A stretch of 64,000 bases of DNA from positions 1-64,000 of IMG/VR virus record IMGVR_UViG_3300002835_000104; one strand, given 5' to 3'. Position numbers and translations under genes: made by a program. How positions within the stretch are numbered: the first letter of the stretch is position 1; each line of letters opens with the position of its first letter. This stretch comes from a virus. The notes under the pieces are model-generated. The model worked only from the letters and a program-made list of their open reading frames with translations. It did not search any database and was not told the DNA's origin. Below are positions 8,871 through 22,100 of the stretch, piece after piece.

Positions 8871-9176
8871 ATGAACGAACAGTTATTACTAAATAATATT
8901 TACAAGAAATTTCAAACAACAATGATTGGTGCTTTGGCTAGGTTTGAAGAAAATTTTGGGTTTTTATGGGACAATGATACTAAGGAAGCAGAAAGATTTG
9001 ATCTTCTATGGGAAGAAACTAGAAATAGTATTTTAAACAATGGAAACAAACAATCTAGAGCTGCACTAACAGAGATTTCTGACTATATTAACAATAATAA
9101 TCGAGTTAAACAAAAATATCACTATAAATTTTATTTTGATAAGAACGATAACAACAACCCAGGAGAAGGAAAATGA
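8871..9176 (+). CDS. Small helical protein of the tail-assembly cluster
   Basis: The product has 101 residues. Helical N-part (LLLNNIYKKFQTTMIGALAR) followed by EENFGFLWDNDTKEAERFDL and an Asn/Lys-rich end. The stop overlaps the next start (ATGA) and the final codons supply the strong AGGAGAAGGA ribosome site for the following gene. No domain recognised. Confidence 0.5.
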   Translation: MNEQLLLNNIYKKFQTTMIGALARFEENFGFLWDNDTKEAERFDLLWEETRNSILNNGNKQSRAALTEISDYINNNNRVKQKYHYKFYFDKNDNNNPGEGK

Positions 9177-10078
9177 AAACAAAAACTTTTAAGACTCTTG
9201 TAGATAATGGAAACAATGAAAAAGTAGAGAAAGAATTCTTGGTTCGTAGTCCTTCTTTGAATGACCAGAGAGAGGCCCAGAAGGTATATAATCAAGCTTT
9301 TACCGACGCTATTAAAAGTAAGAGTGTCGTTAGGGCTAGACTTGAAGATCTTTTAAAAGATCAAGGATTATGGGATGATGAAAAACAGGCTAAGTTCACT
9401 GAACTCCAAAAAGAATTGCTTGATGGAGAGAAGAGATTAGCTAAGGGTGGTTTTAGTCTTAATGAGGCTAAAGATCTGGCCGTTAAGATGAAATCTGTAA
9501 GAGATGACATCAGAGACCTTATCAGCGTTAGAACTAGTTTAGATAATCATAGCGCTGAAGGACAAGCTGATAATGCTAGATTTAATTATTTAGCATCTGT
9601 TTGTGTGGTGTATAGTGATACTAAGCAACCATATTTCAAAGATATGGAAGAGTATCTAAATAGAGCCACAGAACAGGTGGCTATATTAGGAGCTCAAAAT
9701 TTGGCTAATATGTTGTATGGTTTGGATAATGATTATGAAAGCAATTTACCAGAAAACAAATTTTTAAAGAAATATAAGTTTGTTGATGATAAATTAAGAC
9801 TAATAGATAAAAAGGGTAGATTGATTGATGCAGAAGGAAGACTGGTTGACGAGGATGGTCGATACATTGACGATGCTGGAAATTTTGTTGATAGATATGG
9901 TAATAGAGTTAGTAAAGACGGCGATTATATGGTTGAGGCAGAACCGTTTCTCGACGACAATGGAAAACCAGTCATATTAGATGAAGTAGCTAATGAAGAA
10001 CAACAACCAGAACCAACTGTATCAGAACCAGAACCAAAGACGGAGCCACCAGCTTCAACAGAGCCACCAGCTAGTTGA
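9173..10078 (+). CDS. Putative tail assembly chaperone with acidic heptad repeat
   Basis: The product has 301 residues, strong SD (AGGAGAAGGA). Residues 1-195 are helical and charged, with FLVRSPSLNDQREAQKVYNQ near the start. Residues about 203-250 form a tandem 7-residue repeat of type (I/V)-D-x-x-G-(R/N)-x: IDKKGRL, IDAEGRL, VDEDGRY, IDDAGNF, VDRYGNR. The C-tail is Pro/Glu-rich (EPTVSEPEPKTEPPAS). It is the gene directly before the tape measure gene, the usual place of the chaperone that coats it. No slippery frameshift site into the upstream gene is evident. Chaperone role is by position. Confidence 0.45.
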   Translation: MKTKTFKTLVDNGNNEKVEKEFLVRSPSLNDQREAQKVYNQAFTDAIKSKSVVRARLEDLLKDQGLWDDEKQAKFTELQKELLDGEKRLAKGGFSLNEAKDLAVKMKSVRDDIRDLISVRTSLDNHSAEGQADNARFNYLASVCVVYSDTKQPYFKDMEEYLNRATEQVAILGAQNLANMLYGLDNDYESNLPENKFLKKYKFVDDKLRLIDKKGRLIDAEGRLVDEDGRYIDDAGNFVDRYGNRVSKDGDYMVEAEPFLDDNGKPVILDEVANEEQQPEPTVSEPEPKTEPPASTEPPAS

Positions 10079-10122
10079 TTGCGTTTGCTTAACTTATACT
10101 TATTGTAACATTCCTAAGTTTT

Positions 10123-10150
10123 CCCCATTTAGTAGAAATGCTAAGTGGGG
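10123..10150 (+). other. Intergenic RNA hairpin before the tape measure gene
   Basis: A 10-bp stem CCCCATTTAG / CTAAGTGGGG (one G-T pair) encloses an 8-base loop TAGAAATG. No T-run follows, so it is not a classical intrinsic terminator. It may protect or punctuate mRNA between the assembly genes and the 12.6-kb tape measure gene, or act as a weak terminator (inference). Confidence 0.45.
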
Positions 10151-10179
10151 ATTACTATTGAATTAGGTTCAATTATACT

Positions 10180-13100
10180 ATGGCACAAGCTTTTAATTTA
10201 ACAGCTCAATTAAATTTGAGAGGTCCTAATAATGTTGGTAAGATTGTATCTCAAATAAAAAAACAACTGGGAACAATTAATGCCAATGTTAATATAGCAA
10301 TTAATCCAGCAGCCATACAAACTGTTACACAACTCAATTCTGCTCTTACAACATTAAATACAACTCTTGCTACAACATCAGCTAACGCTACTACAACCGC
10401 TGCTGCTGTTAATAGTTTAATGCAAGCCATGAATGCTGCTGCAAACTCTAATATTAATCAGTCGTTAAATAATGCTTCTAATGCTGTTCAGCAGTTGGGG
10501 GCAAATGCTAATGCTGCTGCTGGAGGAGGTGCTGGTGGAGGTGGAGGTGGAGGGGTTACACAATTACGAACCGAAATGGAAGAGTTCGGAAGACAATCTG
10601 CTCTCGCAGTTAGAAGATTTGCCGCTTTTAGTCTTGTAACATCAACAGTATTTGCATTAACTAATGCTTTTAACCAAGCCTTTAAAGCTTTTATTGATTT
10701 TGATAAAGAGTTTGTTAAATTACAACAGGTCACCGGCGAATCTGCTGCTAGACTACAAAACTTAGCAGGAACTATTACTGAACTTTCTACCAGTCTTGGA
10801 GTTTCTTCTTCTCAATTAGCAGTAGTATCATCTACTCTTGCTCAGGCTGGTCTTAGTGCAAAAGATACAGAAAGAGCTCTTAAGGCTTTGGCTTTGAGTT
10901 CTTTAGCTCCATCATTCGACGATATGAATCAGACAGTAGAAGGATCAATCGCTTTAATGAGACAGTTCGGTATTAGCGCAGATCAATTAGGTGCTGCATT
11001 AGGTTCTGTTAACGCAGTATCTGCTCAGTTTGCTGTTGAATCTAGCGACATTATTGCTGCTATTCAGCGTACTGGTGGAGTGTTCGCATCTGCTAGTAAG
11101 GGAGTTAGTGAAGGTACTCAAGCTTTAAATGAATTTATTGCAGTATTTACAAGCGTTAGAGCTACTACTCGTGAAAGTGCTGAAACTATTGCTACTGGTT
11201 TGAGAACAATTTTTACTCGTATTCAACGAGGAAGTACTATAGAAGCCTTAAAAGAGTTCGGAGTAACTCTCACAGATGCCGAAGGTAAATTCGTTGGAGC
11301 ATATAAAGCTGTTGAATTATTATCTAGAGGATTAAATAGTATAGATCCAAGAGATTTAAAGTTTTCTCAGATTATAGAAGAGCTTGGTGGATTTCGTCAA
11401 ATTGGCAAAGTTATTCCTCTTATTCAACAGTTTGGAACAGCACAACAAGCTTTGGCAATAGCTCAAGGAGGACAAACATCTTTAACAGAAGATGCTATAG
11501 TTGCTCAACTATCTTTAGCTAATCAATTTGCTAAAGTTAGAGAAGAATTTGTTGCTATGGTAAGAGAAATTGGAGGAACAGATACTTTTCAAACTCTCGC
11601 CAAAGGAGCATTACAACTAGCAAGTGCTTTAATTCAAATAGCAGATAGTGTAAAGGGGGTTTTGCCAGTTCTTGCTGTGATTACTGCTGTTCGTGGGGCT
11701 GGAGCACTGAGACAGTTTGGAAGAGGTTTTGTTGGAGGTATGAGAGGAGGACAACAAAACGCTGCAGCAGGAGGTATGATACGAAAGTATGCTATTGGAG
11801 GACAAGTACCAGTAGCTCTTATGCCTGGAGAAACTGTTGTTTATCCCGATATGGTGAATAGAATTGGAGTACCAAAACTAAGACAATTAAATCATGCTGA
11901 TAAAAAAATGGCTAGGGGTGGTGGAGTTGGCTTGGTTCCAGGTAAAGGACGTACTGATAGTTTCAAAACAACATTACCAGTAGGTAGTTTTGTTATTAGA
12001 ACAGATGCTACAAAAGCTTTGGGTGGTCCAGTAGGAGTCATGAAAGAAGCTCGATATCAGGGTGGTGGATATGTTCAGCGTTTTAGGAAAGGAACTCAAA
12101 ACAAACTACAAAAACGAACCCAGAGAACCCATTTTGGACCTAAAACTCCTTTGAGTCCAGAAGAAGCTAAATTAGCTGAAAGTATGGGAACAGGATCTTT
12201 ACGTGTTGTAGCAGGTAAAACTGAAAGACAGATTAATTTTCAACCGAATATAGATTCTTTAATTAATCAAAGACTAAGAAGAGGAACCCAAAAAACAGGA
12301 GTACCTAAAACAGACTTATTAAAAGATATCTCACAAAGATCGGCTATAGAGCTCTTTGAAGCTAAAGGTATACCAGCAACTATTTTCAAACAATTAGTTG
12401 CTTCTAAAAAACTAGACGGATTAAAAGATGCATTATTAAAGGGAGTAAAAAGTAAAAAAGTACCAGCATTATTAAAGTCGGATTCTGAACTAGATTTTAT
12501 CCTAAAAGATTTTATTAAACCATACTTAGGAAAAGTTAAAACATCTGCTGGAAGCTTATGGGATGAATTAGTACAATATCAAGCACTTACTAATCCTAGA
12601 GAAGTAGGAGGAAGAACAACATTACCAACAGTCAAAAAATCATTAAGTAAAACACTCGGAGAGACATTGGCTTTTGGTGGTTTAATTCAAAAATTTGGTA
12701 AAGGTTCTTTTAAGCCTTTGGAAAGTATGGGTAAATCAGATTTACTAAAAGAAGCTCTTGACAGCGGACTTTTAGAGAGAGTACCAACAGGATTTAGAGA
12801 AAGTATAGATAAAAGAAGTAAATCATTTGATCAAGTTATATATGATAAATTATTAAAAGACTTAGGAGAGAAAAGAGGATCAGCAGAAGTCTCTGCCACA
12901 CGAACATCTAAAAGAGCAAAAAAAAGAAATATAGCAGTTGTCGGATTGGGTGGAGAAAAGTCTTCTACTGAATTAACTACGCCAGGAATAGAAGCTAACC
13001 TTAAAAAGGGCACAAGGGCATTTCCAGGAGTTCCAGCAACTTTACAAACAGGATCATTACCTCCAGATGTAGCTAAAAAAGTACAAGCTATTATTCGTAA

Positions 13101-16100
13101 TCAAAGTGAAAGAATAGCTTCTGTAGTTGGAAAATTAATAGCAGGTAAAGCTGGATCAACACCAGTTACAGATAAAAAACAAATTAGAGCTATTGTAGGT
13201 AAACAACTAGATAATTTATCTGGACTATTGTTCGAGAGTGGTCTTGCTGTTGCTGGGGCTCCATATGATCCTGCGTCTAAAGCTATAGACTTTAGCAAAG
13301 GACTAGGCGATAAATTAGGTACTATGTTTGGCGTAGATCCAAAAGCTCTTACTGACGCTACAAATCAAGCAACAAAAGAAGTAGCTAAAACCAAGGTTGC
13401 TAAAGGACAATTCGATAGAGGTCGTAAAGCTGCTTTAGTATCTAAAAGACAACAGAAAAGAAATTTTGGTGGTTTTATCCAGAGATTTGCAAAAGGATCA
13501 TCAACTCCAGTTCGCAATCTCGGATATATCGATGGAGACGTATTAAATGATCCCGCCAATGCCGAAATTGTTCGTAAAGAAATGGAAAGACTGGGAATTA
13601 CAGATATTCATAAATATAAATCTCATCTGTCAACTATGTCGGCTGCAAGAAGAAAGTCCGGAGATCTTAGTAGATTAAGTACCATATATGGAGTTGCAGG
13701 ATCCGGGAAAAGTACATTTGTTCAAGGAGGCGCAAGAGCAGCCGAAGCAGATAATGCAAAATTACGCAAAACTAATAGATATCCAATTTTAACAGAAGAA
13801 GATGTATTAAGATCTAGTCAAATTATAGATTCTACATCTGTTGCTGGTCCCAACCAAAAAGAAGTACTAAGTCAATCAGATAGAATTGTTAATTTGTCTT
13901 CTAGGACCAAAGAATCTCAAGAAGTTTTAAAAGGTAATAGAAAAAGTAGAGACTTAACAGGTAAGGGATTATTTGGTCGTAAACCAGGAGCCACCAAGGA
14001 TGCATCATTAGATAGCGGGCCGGGGGAAGCATATATTGCTGCTAGTGAGGTGTCTGGTGTTAATCCCAAAAAGGTTGCAACCTATGCAATAGGTCCAAAC
14101 TTTAGCAAAAAAAGAACTAGTCAACCAAAAGTGAGATCTCCAGAAAAAACGGGTTTATTCTATGGTAATTTTGGTCCTACTACTTCTGGACATTTGAGCG
14201 TTGTAGAAGAAGCCAAGAAAAGAGGAATTAAACCTGAAGATTTTGTTGCTTTAGTTAGTGGAGATACTCCTATAGACTATGCTAGTGCTGATGAACATTC
14301 TAAAAGAACAGCTATTTTTCCACAAACTTCAAAAACCGGACCTTCTAGACTAGGAATGGCAAGAGCCACGTTCGGAGCTGTGGGAGCTAATGTAGCAGCA
14401 ATGCCGAAGGGGAGTGGTCCTGGTAGTATACCTAGTGCATTTAAGGTAGGAGACGACTCATATATTGTTCCAAGAGGACAAAAAGATATTGCTTTTGCCG
14501 GAGACGAAAAAGGAGAAGGTTCTCTAAATCAGTATACAAAATCAGGATATTCAGTAGAGTCTTTACCCAGAACAGGAGGTATCAGCGGAACAGATGCTAG
14601 AAATGCCATAATGAATAATGATATGGTAGCAATGAAAAAATTGCTGTCACCAGAGGGAATGTCTTATGTACAACAACATTTAGAAACCATACAAAAGAGA
14701 CCCGGTATATTAGATAGTATTTTACAAAGATTTCAGGAGAACAGTCAATCAGGAAAAGGATCTGCTGGAAGACTATCTTCGGTTAAAGAACAACTCTCGA
14801 AACTACCAGCCAGAAAAAGTAAAACCACACCTCCCGAAGTAGTGGAGCAAATGGAGAGTTTGAGAAAAGAAAGAGACAAACTAACTAGTAAAGTAGGTAG
14901 AAGACCAGCTAGAATGTTATCTAGATTAGAGTCTAGAAGACCAAAAGCTGTTGGTGGAATTATTCAAAGATTTGGAAGAGGTGGACTAAGTAATCGTTTG
15001 GGTGTTTTTGATTTTGATATGACAACAGGAGAAGGTGCACAACAAGAAACACCAAGCTTGTCTGGATTTAAAAATCCTGACCTAGCTGTTCCAGACATAC
15101 TAGGAGCTAAGCCTACTGGTGTGATTAAGTTAATGAAACAATATGGAGCTAGTAGACTATTAACTGCTCGAAGTGGTGGACCAAAAGGAGAAATGACAAC
15201 AGCACTAGGATCCTTTTTTAAGAAAAATGGAGTATATTTACCATCTAATAGAATTGAAACATTAGGAGATCAAGTTAACAACCTTTCTACAGCAGAAAAA
15301 AAGGCCAGATCTTTATATGATTTGGTTAAAAAATATGGGGGAGTTGATTTTTTTGATGATCATCCAGACAACATTAATGCCGCTAAAATGGTGAGGGGTG
15401 TTGATGCTCGTAGAGTTAAATTGAGAAAGGCTGCAGGAGGAGAAATACCAATTATCGCCCAAGAAGGCGAATATGTAGTTAATAGAAAATCAGCACAATC
15501 TTTTGGATATGATAATCTTGCTAAAATTAACAAGTATCATAGTGGTGGTAGGGTTGGTAGAGTACAGAAATTTGCTAGTGGAGGTCAGCCCAAACTAGAC
15601 ACTCTAGGAGCTACTGCGACAGGATTAAGTCCTAGAGCATTTCAAATATTTGAAAAAACACTATTTAAAGTTAGCGATTTATTTAATGGAATGGGAGCAA
15701 GAACACTAAAAACCACCCAAGCTATGGATATGATAGCAGCAGTATCTCCTCAACTAGCTGCTGATATACAATATAATGGAATGGTCCATAAGAGAACAGC
15801 AACAGCACAAGAGTCGGTGGCTGTTCGCTATGCTACATTGATGCAACAGCTACAGAAAACTAATCTTACACAACAGCAGTTGGATAAGATCACTGCAGCG
15901 TATTCTAATACAATCCAAGCAGACACCAACGCTAAAAACTTATCTATCATGCAGACAAAAAGCTTAGGTAGTAAAATAGCATCAGCTTGGAATAAGGCAA
16001 GTGGAATAGTATCTCAAGCAGCTTCGTCTTTTGCTGCTACTTTGGGTAAAAAAACAAGTACGGCCACACCTTCACCAGCAACCAATCCTCAACCGTCAGG

Positions 16101-19100
16101 CATTAGTCCAGCACAGCAAGTAGCTCAATTTCAGTCCCAAGGAATACAAGGAGCAGCTTTAAAACAAGCTATGCAAAATGCTGGTTATGGTAAAGGGGGA
16201 GTTAATAATCCAATTGCCCAACAAGCAATTTCTCAAGTACAGGGTATGTCTGCCCAAGCTCAACAAGCTCAAACACAAAGACCATCCATGATGGGTCGTA
16301 TTGGACAAGGTGTTAGAGGAATAATGGGCGGCCAAGCTAGTATGTCTATGGGATTTGCTTTACCTATGTTAGCAAGCTCATTAACTAGCGAAGAGCCAGT
16401 ATCAGCAGAACAAGCTAAGAGTAATGCTACACTAGGAGGAGTAGCTACAGGTGCTGGTATAGGAGCATCTTTAGGAGGACTGCCCGGAGCTCTTATTGGT
16501 GCTGTGGGAGGACTAATTACTGGTATAGATGCTGGAGCTAAAGCTGCACGTCAATTCGCTATAAATATAGCAAGAAACAAGATAGAAGATAGTGGTGAAA
16601 AACTAGCAAAAACTTTTGAGGAAATTAATAAACAGAGTTCAGCGACTCCAGCTCAATTAGCTTCTTTAAATACTGCTTTAAAAGCTAGTATAAACGCTGC
16701 TTTAGAATCTGGAACACAAGCTTTACCAAAAGCCAGCTTATCTCAACTATTGACCGAAGTTGGAGTAGCGGCTCTAGGTGGAGGTCAAACGTCCACCAAA
16801 GAAAATGTTGATACTAGAGCAGCTATTTTCGAACAAAAAGGATTTATGGGACTTATAAAAGCTATGAGAGGTGGACAAGATGTAGAAAATAGTATGTATA
16901 GAGATATTGCTCCTACGCTAGCCAGAGAAACATCCAAAGGATATGCTGTTGCTGCTAGTCAAGCAAAGAGCGTATTTGAACAACAGTTTAAACAAGGACA
17001 ATCCATAGAAGACTTAATGAATGGACCAGAATGGAATAAGCAAGCAGAAGTATTAGCAAGATCTAATGCCGCTATTCAAGAGCAAATATTGTTAATACAA
17101 AATCTTAGTGGTGTGTCTGAGACGGAGAAAAAAGCTCGCATAGACAGTATTATTGCTACAGAAGCTGAAGGTCAAGCAAGAAAACAGTTCTCAGAAGTTA
17201 AAATTGCTGAAGATTTAAAGAAACTACAAAAGGATATCAATAATCTTTCTTTTTCATTCAACAGAATGCTTGGAAACATGGATGCCGCAGTTCAATCATC
17301 GGTAGCCAATCTTGCTAAATTAGACGAATCATTATCCTTATCGTCAGCTTCTTTATCTGGCGGGGCTAAAGTTGGAGGATCATCTTCTGGCGTTCAGAAT
17401 ACATTAGATGTACTTAAAAATCCACAAGGATATAGTGAGAGCCAAAAGAACACAGCATTCAGTAGAGCAGCCAGCCCATTTGGGTCTCAGGCCGGTAATA
17501 TAGAAAAAGTACTTAAAGCTGGTTCTGGATTAGAATCTACTATTTTAGGAACAATTAATAAAACTCTTTCGGGAACACCAAAAGGAGAAACTCAAGAAGC
17601 AGTTACAGCAAAGATAGAATCGGCTATTAGAGGACAGCTCAAAGACTTACAATTACCTCCGTCTCTTGCCGATAAATTATCCAAACAAATAGGACAGTCT
17701 GTTGGAAAACTTAGACAAGATGGAGAAGACACTGTTGACTATAGTCAATTAATAGAAAGTGTACCAGAATTATCTAAAACTATAGACTTATTTAAAAATA
17801 CTGCTGACCAAGCATCTAAAGCTATGGAGTTTAATAAACAAGCTTTTGATAGATTGTCTGAGGCTACTAATCAACAAATAGACCTAACTGTAGAATCTAA
17901 TGCTCGCACAAGAAATGCTCAAAACATTCTAGCTAAAGGATCTATGGACTTAAATAAAGCACTAGGAATGAATGTTTCGTTAGGAGCACGTAGATCAGCT
18001 ATTGAAAGTCCAATTAGGTCCATGACAGGTGGTACCACAGATCCGTCTGCTATAGGTATGAATTATAACAGACTAGAAGCACAAAGACAACAATTACAAA
18101 CGGGTAGGAATCAAGCTGCTGCCAGTGGTGATGTTGGAGCAGTAAGAGCATTTGATAATCAGCTAGCACAAACAAATACTTCTTTAAGAGAAAATATAGA
18201 TGCTTTAAAGGGTATGGCAGATAGTTCGGAATTAGCATCAGCAGCACTAGATGAAATAGACAAAGCACAAAAGCGTCAACAGGCTGGTGTGGGTTTCATG
18301 GAGAAGTTGGTAACATCTACTCCTAAAGAATTAGCAAATATGAATCAGGCTTTTGCTAGACTAGATGCAAATATGAAAGGAATAGCTGTTGGAGGAACCA
18401 ATCCTGAACAAAGAAAACAAAGTTTGGAAATGTTTCAAATGATAGCTCCTTTTCTAGGCGATCAAGAAAAAGGATTACAAGCAAATGTCCTACAAAGTAT
18501 GCTACAAGAATCTGGTGTAGGCATATCTCCAATGTTACAACAAGTTCTTGATGGTATGAGAAATCCCACTGCTGATCCTCAACAGGCTCTAGCTATACAA
18601 ACATATCAAGAAGCTACTCAGAAACAAGCTGAGGCTAATTTGCAATTAGCAACTATGAATACTAATTTAGCTAATGATATTAGTACAAAAACAGGTAATG
18701 CCGTAGCAGCAGCTATTCAAAGCAATAATATTAAATTTGAACAAAAACAATTAGACGATTTAATAAGTAGAATTAATATAGTTCCAACAGACGTAGTCCC
18801 GGCCGTTGGTAAGGCCGACGGAGGTCTTATTTATAAGGCTGTTGGAGGAAGCATATTTAAGCCAAAAGGCACAGACACCGTACCAGCGATGTTGACTCCT
18901 GGAGAGTTTGTTGTCAATAGATCTGCAACACAAGCTAATTTGCCACTACTGAAATCTATAAATAATGGATATAGTAAGGGAGGAAAAGTTAAATATTTGG
19001 CTGGTGGAGGATATGTTAGCAGTAATATTCTTAAAAAAGATGTTGATGTACTTAATCCAAGTTTGAATACCGATCAAGATATATCTAATGATAATTTACC

Positions 19101-22100
19101 AATTTATAATCCAGAATTATTTCCTACAACAGACGCTAAGAAATTTTCTAAACTTTCCGGATTTATCTCTTCTACTACTAGATCATGGAGTTATGCTGGT
19201 ATAGTTAACGGATTATCCACTTATCTTAATGAGCTTAAGAAATCTGGAGGATCTAGTGATTATTGGGGCGGACAAGAAATAAGATCTGCTGCTGATGTTA
19301 ATGACTATAATACTAAAATTATAGCTAATGGTGGACCAGACATGAGCAAGTTTCCTATCGATTTCATGACAGGTAGTACAGAAGAATTTGGGTATGCTCC
19401 AAGTTTTCAATTAGAAACTAAAAGATCTGGTTTTGGTAATCGGTGGATGCTTCCCAGTATTAGTTCGTTAAAAGACTCAGGTAATGCAACAGCTGCTGGT
19501 AAACTAGAAAAATCAATAAAAGCACAGACACTTGTTTCCAATATTCCTTTTGATGCAGAAATTTTGAATAAGATTATATCTAACTCAATTTCAACCATTA
19601 TAGGATCAGCAAAATTAAGAAAGGGAAAGTCAGCAGCAGATATTACAAAATATTCAGAAAAAAAATTATTAGACATTAATGAATCATCAGATTATGGATA
19701 TGTAGGTAATCAATTAGACATTCTAGATGCAGCCAGATCCGCTAGTTCAATAGCAAAAGTTTTTGAGCCAATAGATATTATTAAAAATAAATTGCAAGAT
19801 AAGCCATCATCACTTGGAAGTGCAGTCTTAGGGATATCCGATGTAGCAAAATTATATCAGATGAGTGCTGGTGGTGGATTTAGATTTGATCCTAACGCTA
19901 TAGATCCAGATAAATATATGGGAGGAGTTTTTGTATCTCCTAATAAAAAAGAAAGTACTGTTATAGGATCCAACTTTAAAGGTAATGTTTTAGCTGGTGC
20001 TGCTGGAGCAGGTAGTGGTGGAGGTAGTAATGGGGTAGGTTTTTCTGAAAATTCAATGGCTGTTGGACTTCCTACAGAAGCTACTATTGGTAGTAAATTA
20101 CTCAATACACAAATGTTAGATGTTCTCAAAACAAAAGCAACAGAATATGAAACCGCTGTAAATACCGCTTATAGTGAATTAGATACATATATCAAAAATC
20201 CAGATAATTTTAATAGTACTAGCACACAAACTCAAAAAGCAAGTAATATTAGTGGATTATTACGTAGAATATATGATAGTAATTGGCCAGGATTATATAT
20301 AAAACTACCAACAGATAATTTAAACGATGAATGGAAATCTAAAGGAACTAATGGTTTAGCGATCTTTAAACCCGATCTAGCAAGTATATGGGAAGCAAAA
20401 ATTGCCCTAGCATTAACTACTCCAAATAAAGATCTATATAAAAAAGCTAAAGGATATAAGCTAAATGGAGAGCCCTCTCTAGTAAAAATAGGCAATCAAA
20501 GTCAAGAAACCATAGAGGCGGCTGGTGAAGAATACTTAGACGGGGTTAAATCTTTTCCGTGGATCGGAGATATTAAACTAGCTGAAGAATTTTCTAACAA
20601 TATTTTAAGACTCGAACAAGAAGCAAGTCAAAAGAGTTTTGTTTCAGCTTTTAAAGTAGATGAACAACCCATACCAGAAAAAGTAACGCTCGATAAAATT
20701 ACACTAGATAAATTAGGTCCTGGGTTTTCTAAAGACACCAAGGCAGAATTTGGTTTTCAATACAGAAATATTGAGGTACCTAAACTCTCAAGAAATACGG
20801 GATATGCTCCTCCTCAAAACGGAGAGATTCTTAAGGGAATAATAGTATCAGCAGGTGGCGCTCTAGACACTTCTGTACTGAATCCTTTTCTAGGAGAAGA
20901 CATAACTGCTGGTAAAGGAAATATTTTTGCAAACAGTCTTGATGAAATAAAACAAAAATTAATTGATACTTATACTAAATATTTTGAGGGAGATCAAGCA
21001 GCTTTTACCAGTTTTTCTTTGGCTACATTAGCAACACCACAGACATGGATGACAGATTTGGAAAAATTAAATGCTTATACTACAGAAGATGGTCTTATTA
21101 CAAATCCATGGTTTCCAAAAATATCTGCAGATGCATATAAGAATCAGCTACTAACATCCCCTGGTTCTGGTGGACAAGCAACAACCATACCAGGAGCAAC
21201 AATATCTATTGGAGATAAACTCAAAACAGCACAACAATTAATCAATCAAATTATTGGTCCGAAGATCGGAGTTATAAGAGCATTTGGATATGGTCTCTCT
21301 CCATTAAGCGTTCCCGCTCAAATTGGACAATATGCTGAAGGTCTTATATCTTTATCAAAATCTTTTGGAAGTAAAATTGTTGGTCAAAATGGATCTGTGA
21401 ATCCTAATCTTGCTGATGTATGGGGTCGTATTACTGCTGTTGGAGAAACTTTTAAGTTTTTAGCTAAAGATGATTTATTAGGATTAAGCAATAAGATTGG
21501 ACTAGGCCAATCAGCTATGGGTGTTCCAGATACTGGAGCCATATCATCACAGGTTGCTCAATATGCTCAATTCTTAGCAACACAAGGAACATTCTTGGCT
21601 GGTGTTAGTGGTCAAGCCCAGCAGACTTTAGAAAAACAAGTTACTGGAGATCAACAGATTGCTAGTACCTCTTTGAGTGGCGGTAAATCACAAAGTATAT
21701 CAGATATATTTAAGGGAGCATCCGATACAACTGTTGCTAAAGATGGTAAAATCCAAAGCAAAGAAGCTACTCCACCAAAGACCTTATTAGATTTAGGTAA
21801 GAAGGTTTTTAATCCATATAATTCATTTGCTAATCCAAACGATAGAGCTAGTCTTATAGATTATTTAATGTCACAAATTAAGGATCAGGTAAATCCTTAT
21901 TTTAAGTCTGGTGTTACAATATTAAGAAATTATTTATTGGGCATGGATACTTTGATAAGTGGAGCAACAGTTAATGAACAAGATTTGGATGTTAACTACA
22001 AAGGCGCTAATAGTGCTTTATTAGCATTAACTAACGGGGAATTTGGCGCATTACCTAATGTTCAAAAAATTAAAGAACTAGCAGCATTTAGAGCTGCTCA

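Noticed and set aside
7822-9176. Programmed frameshift producing a fused tail chaperone
   Set aside because: No clear X-XXY-YYZ slippery heptamer with a following structure at the overlaps; ATGA coupling explains the arrangement.
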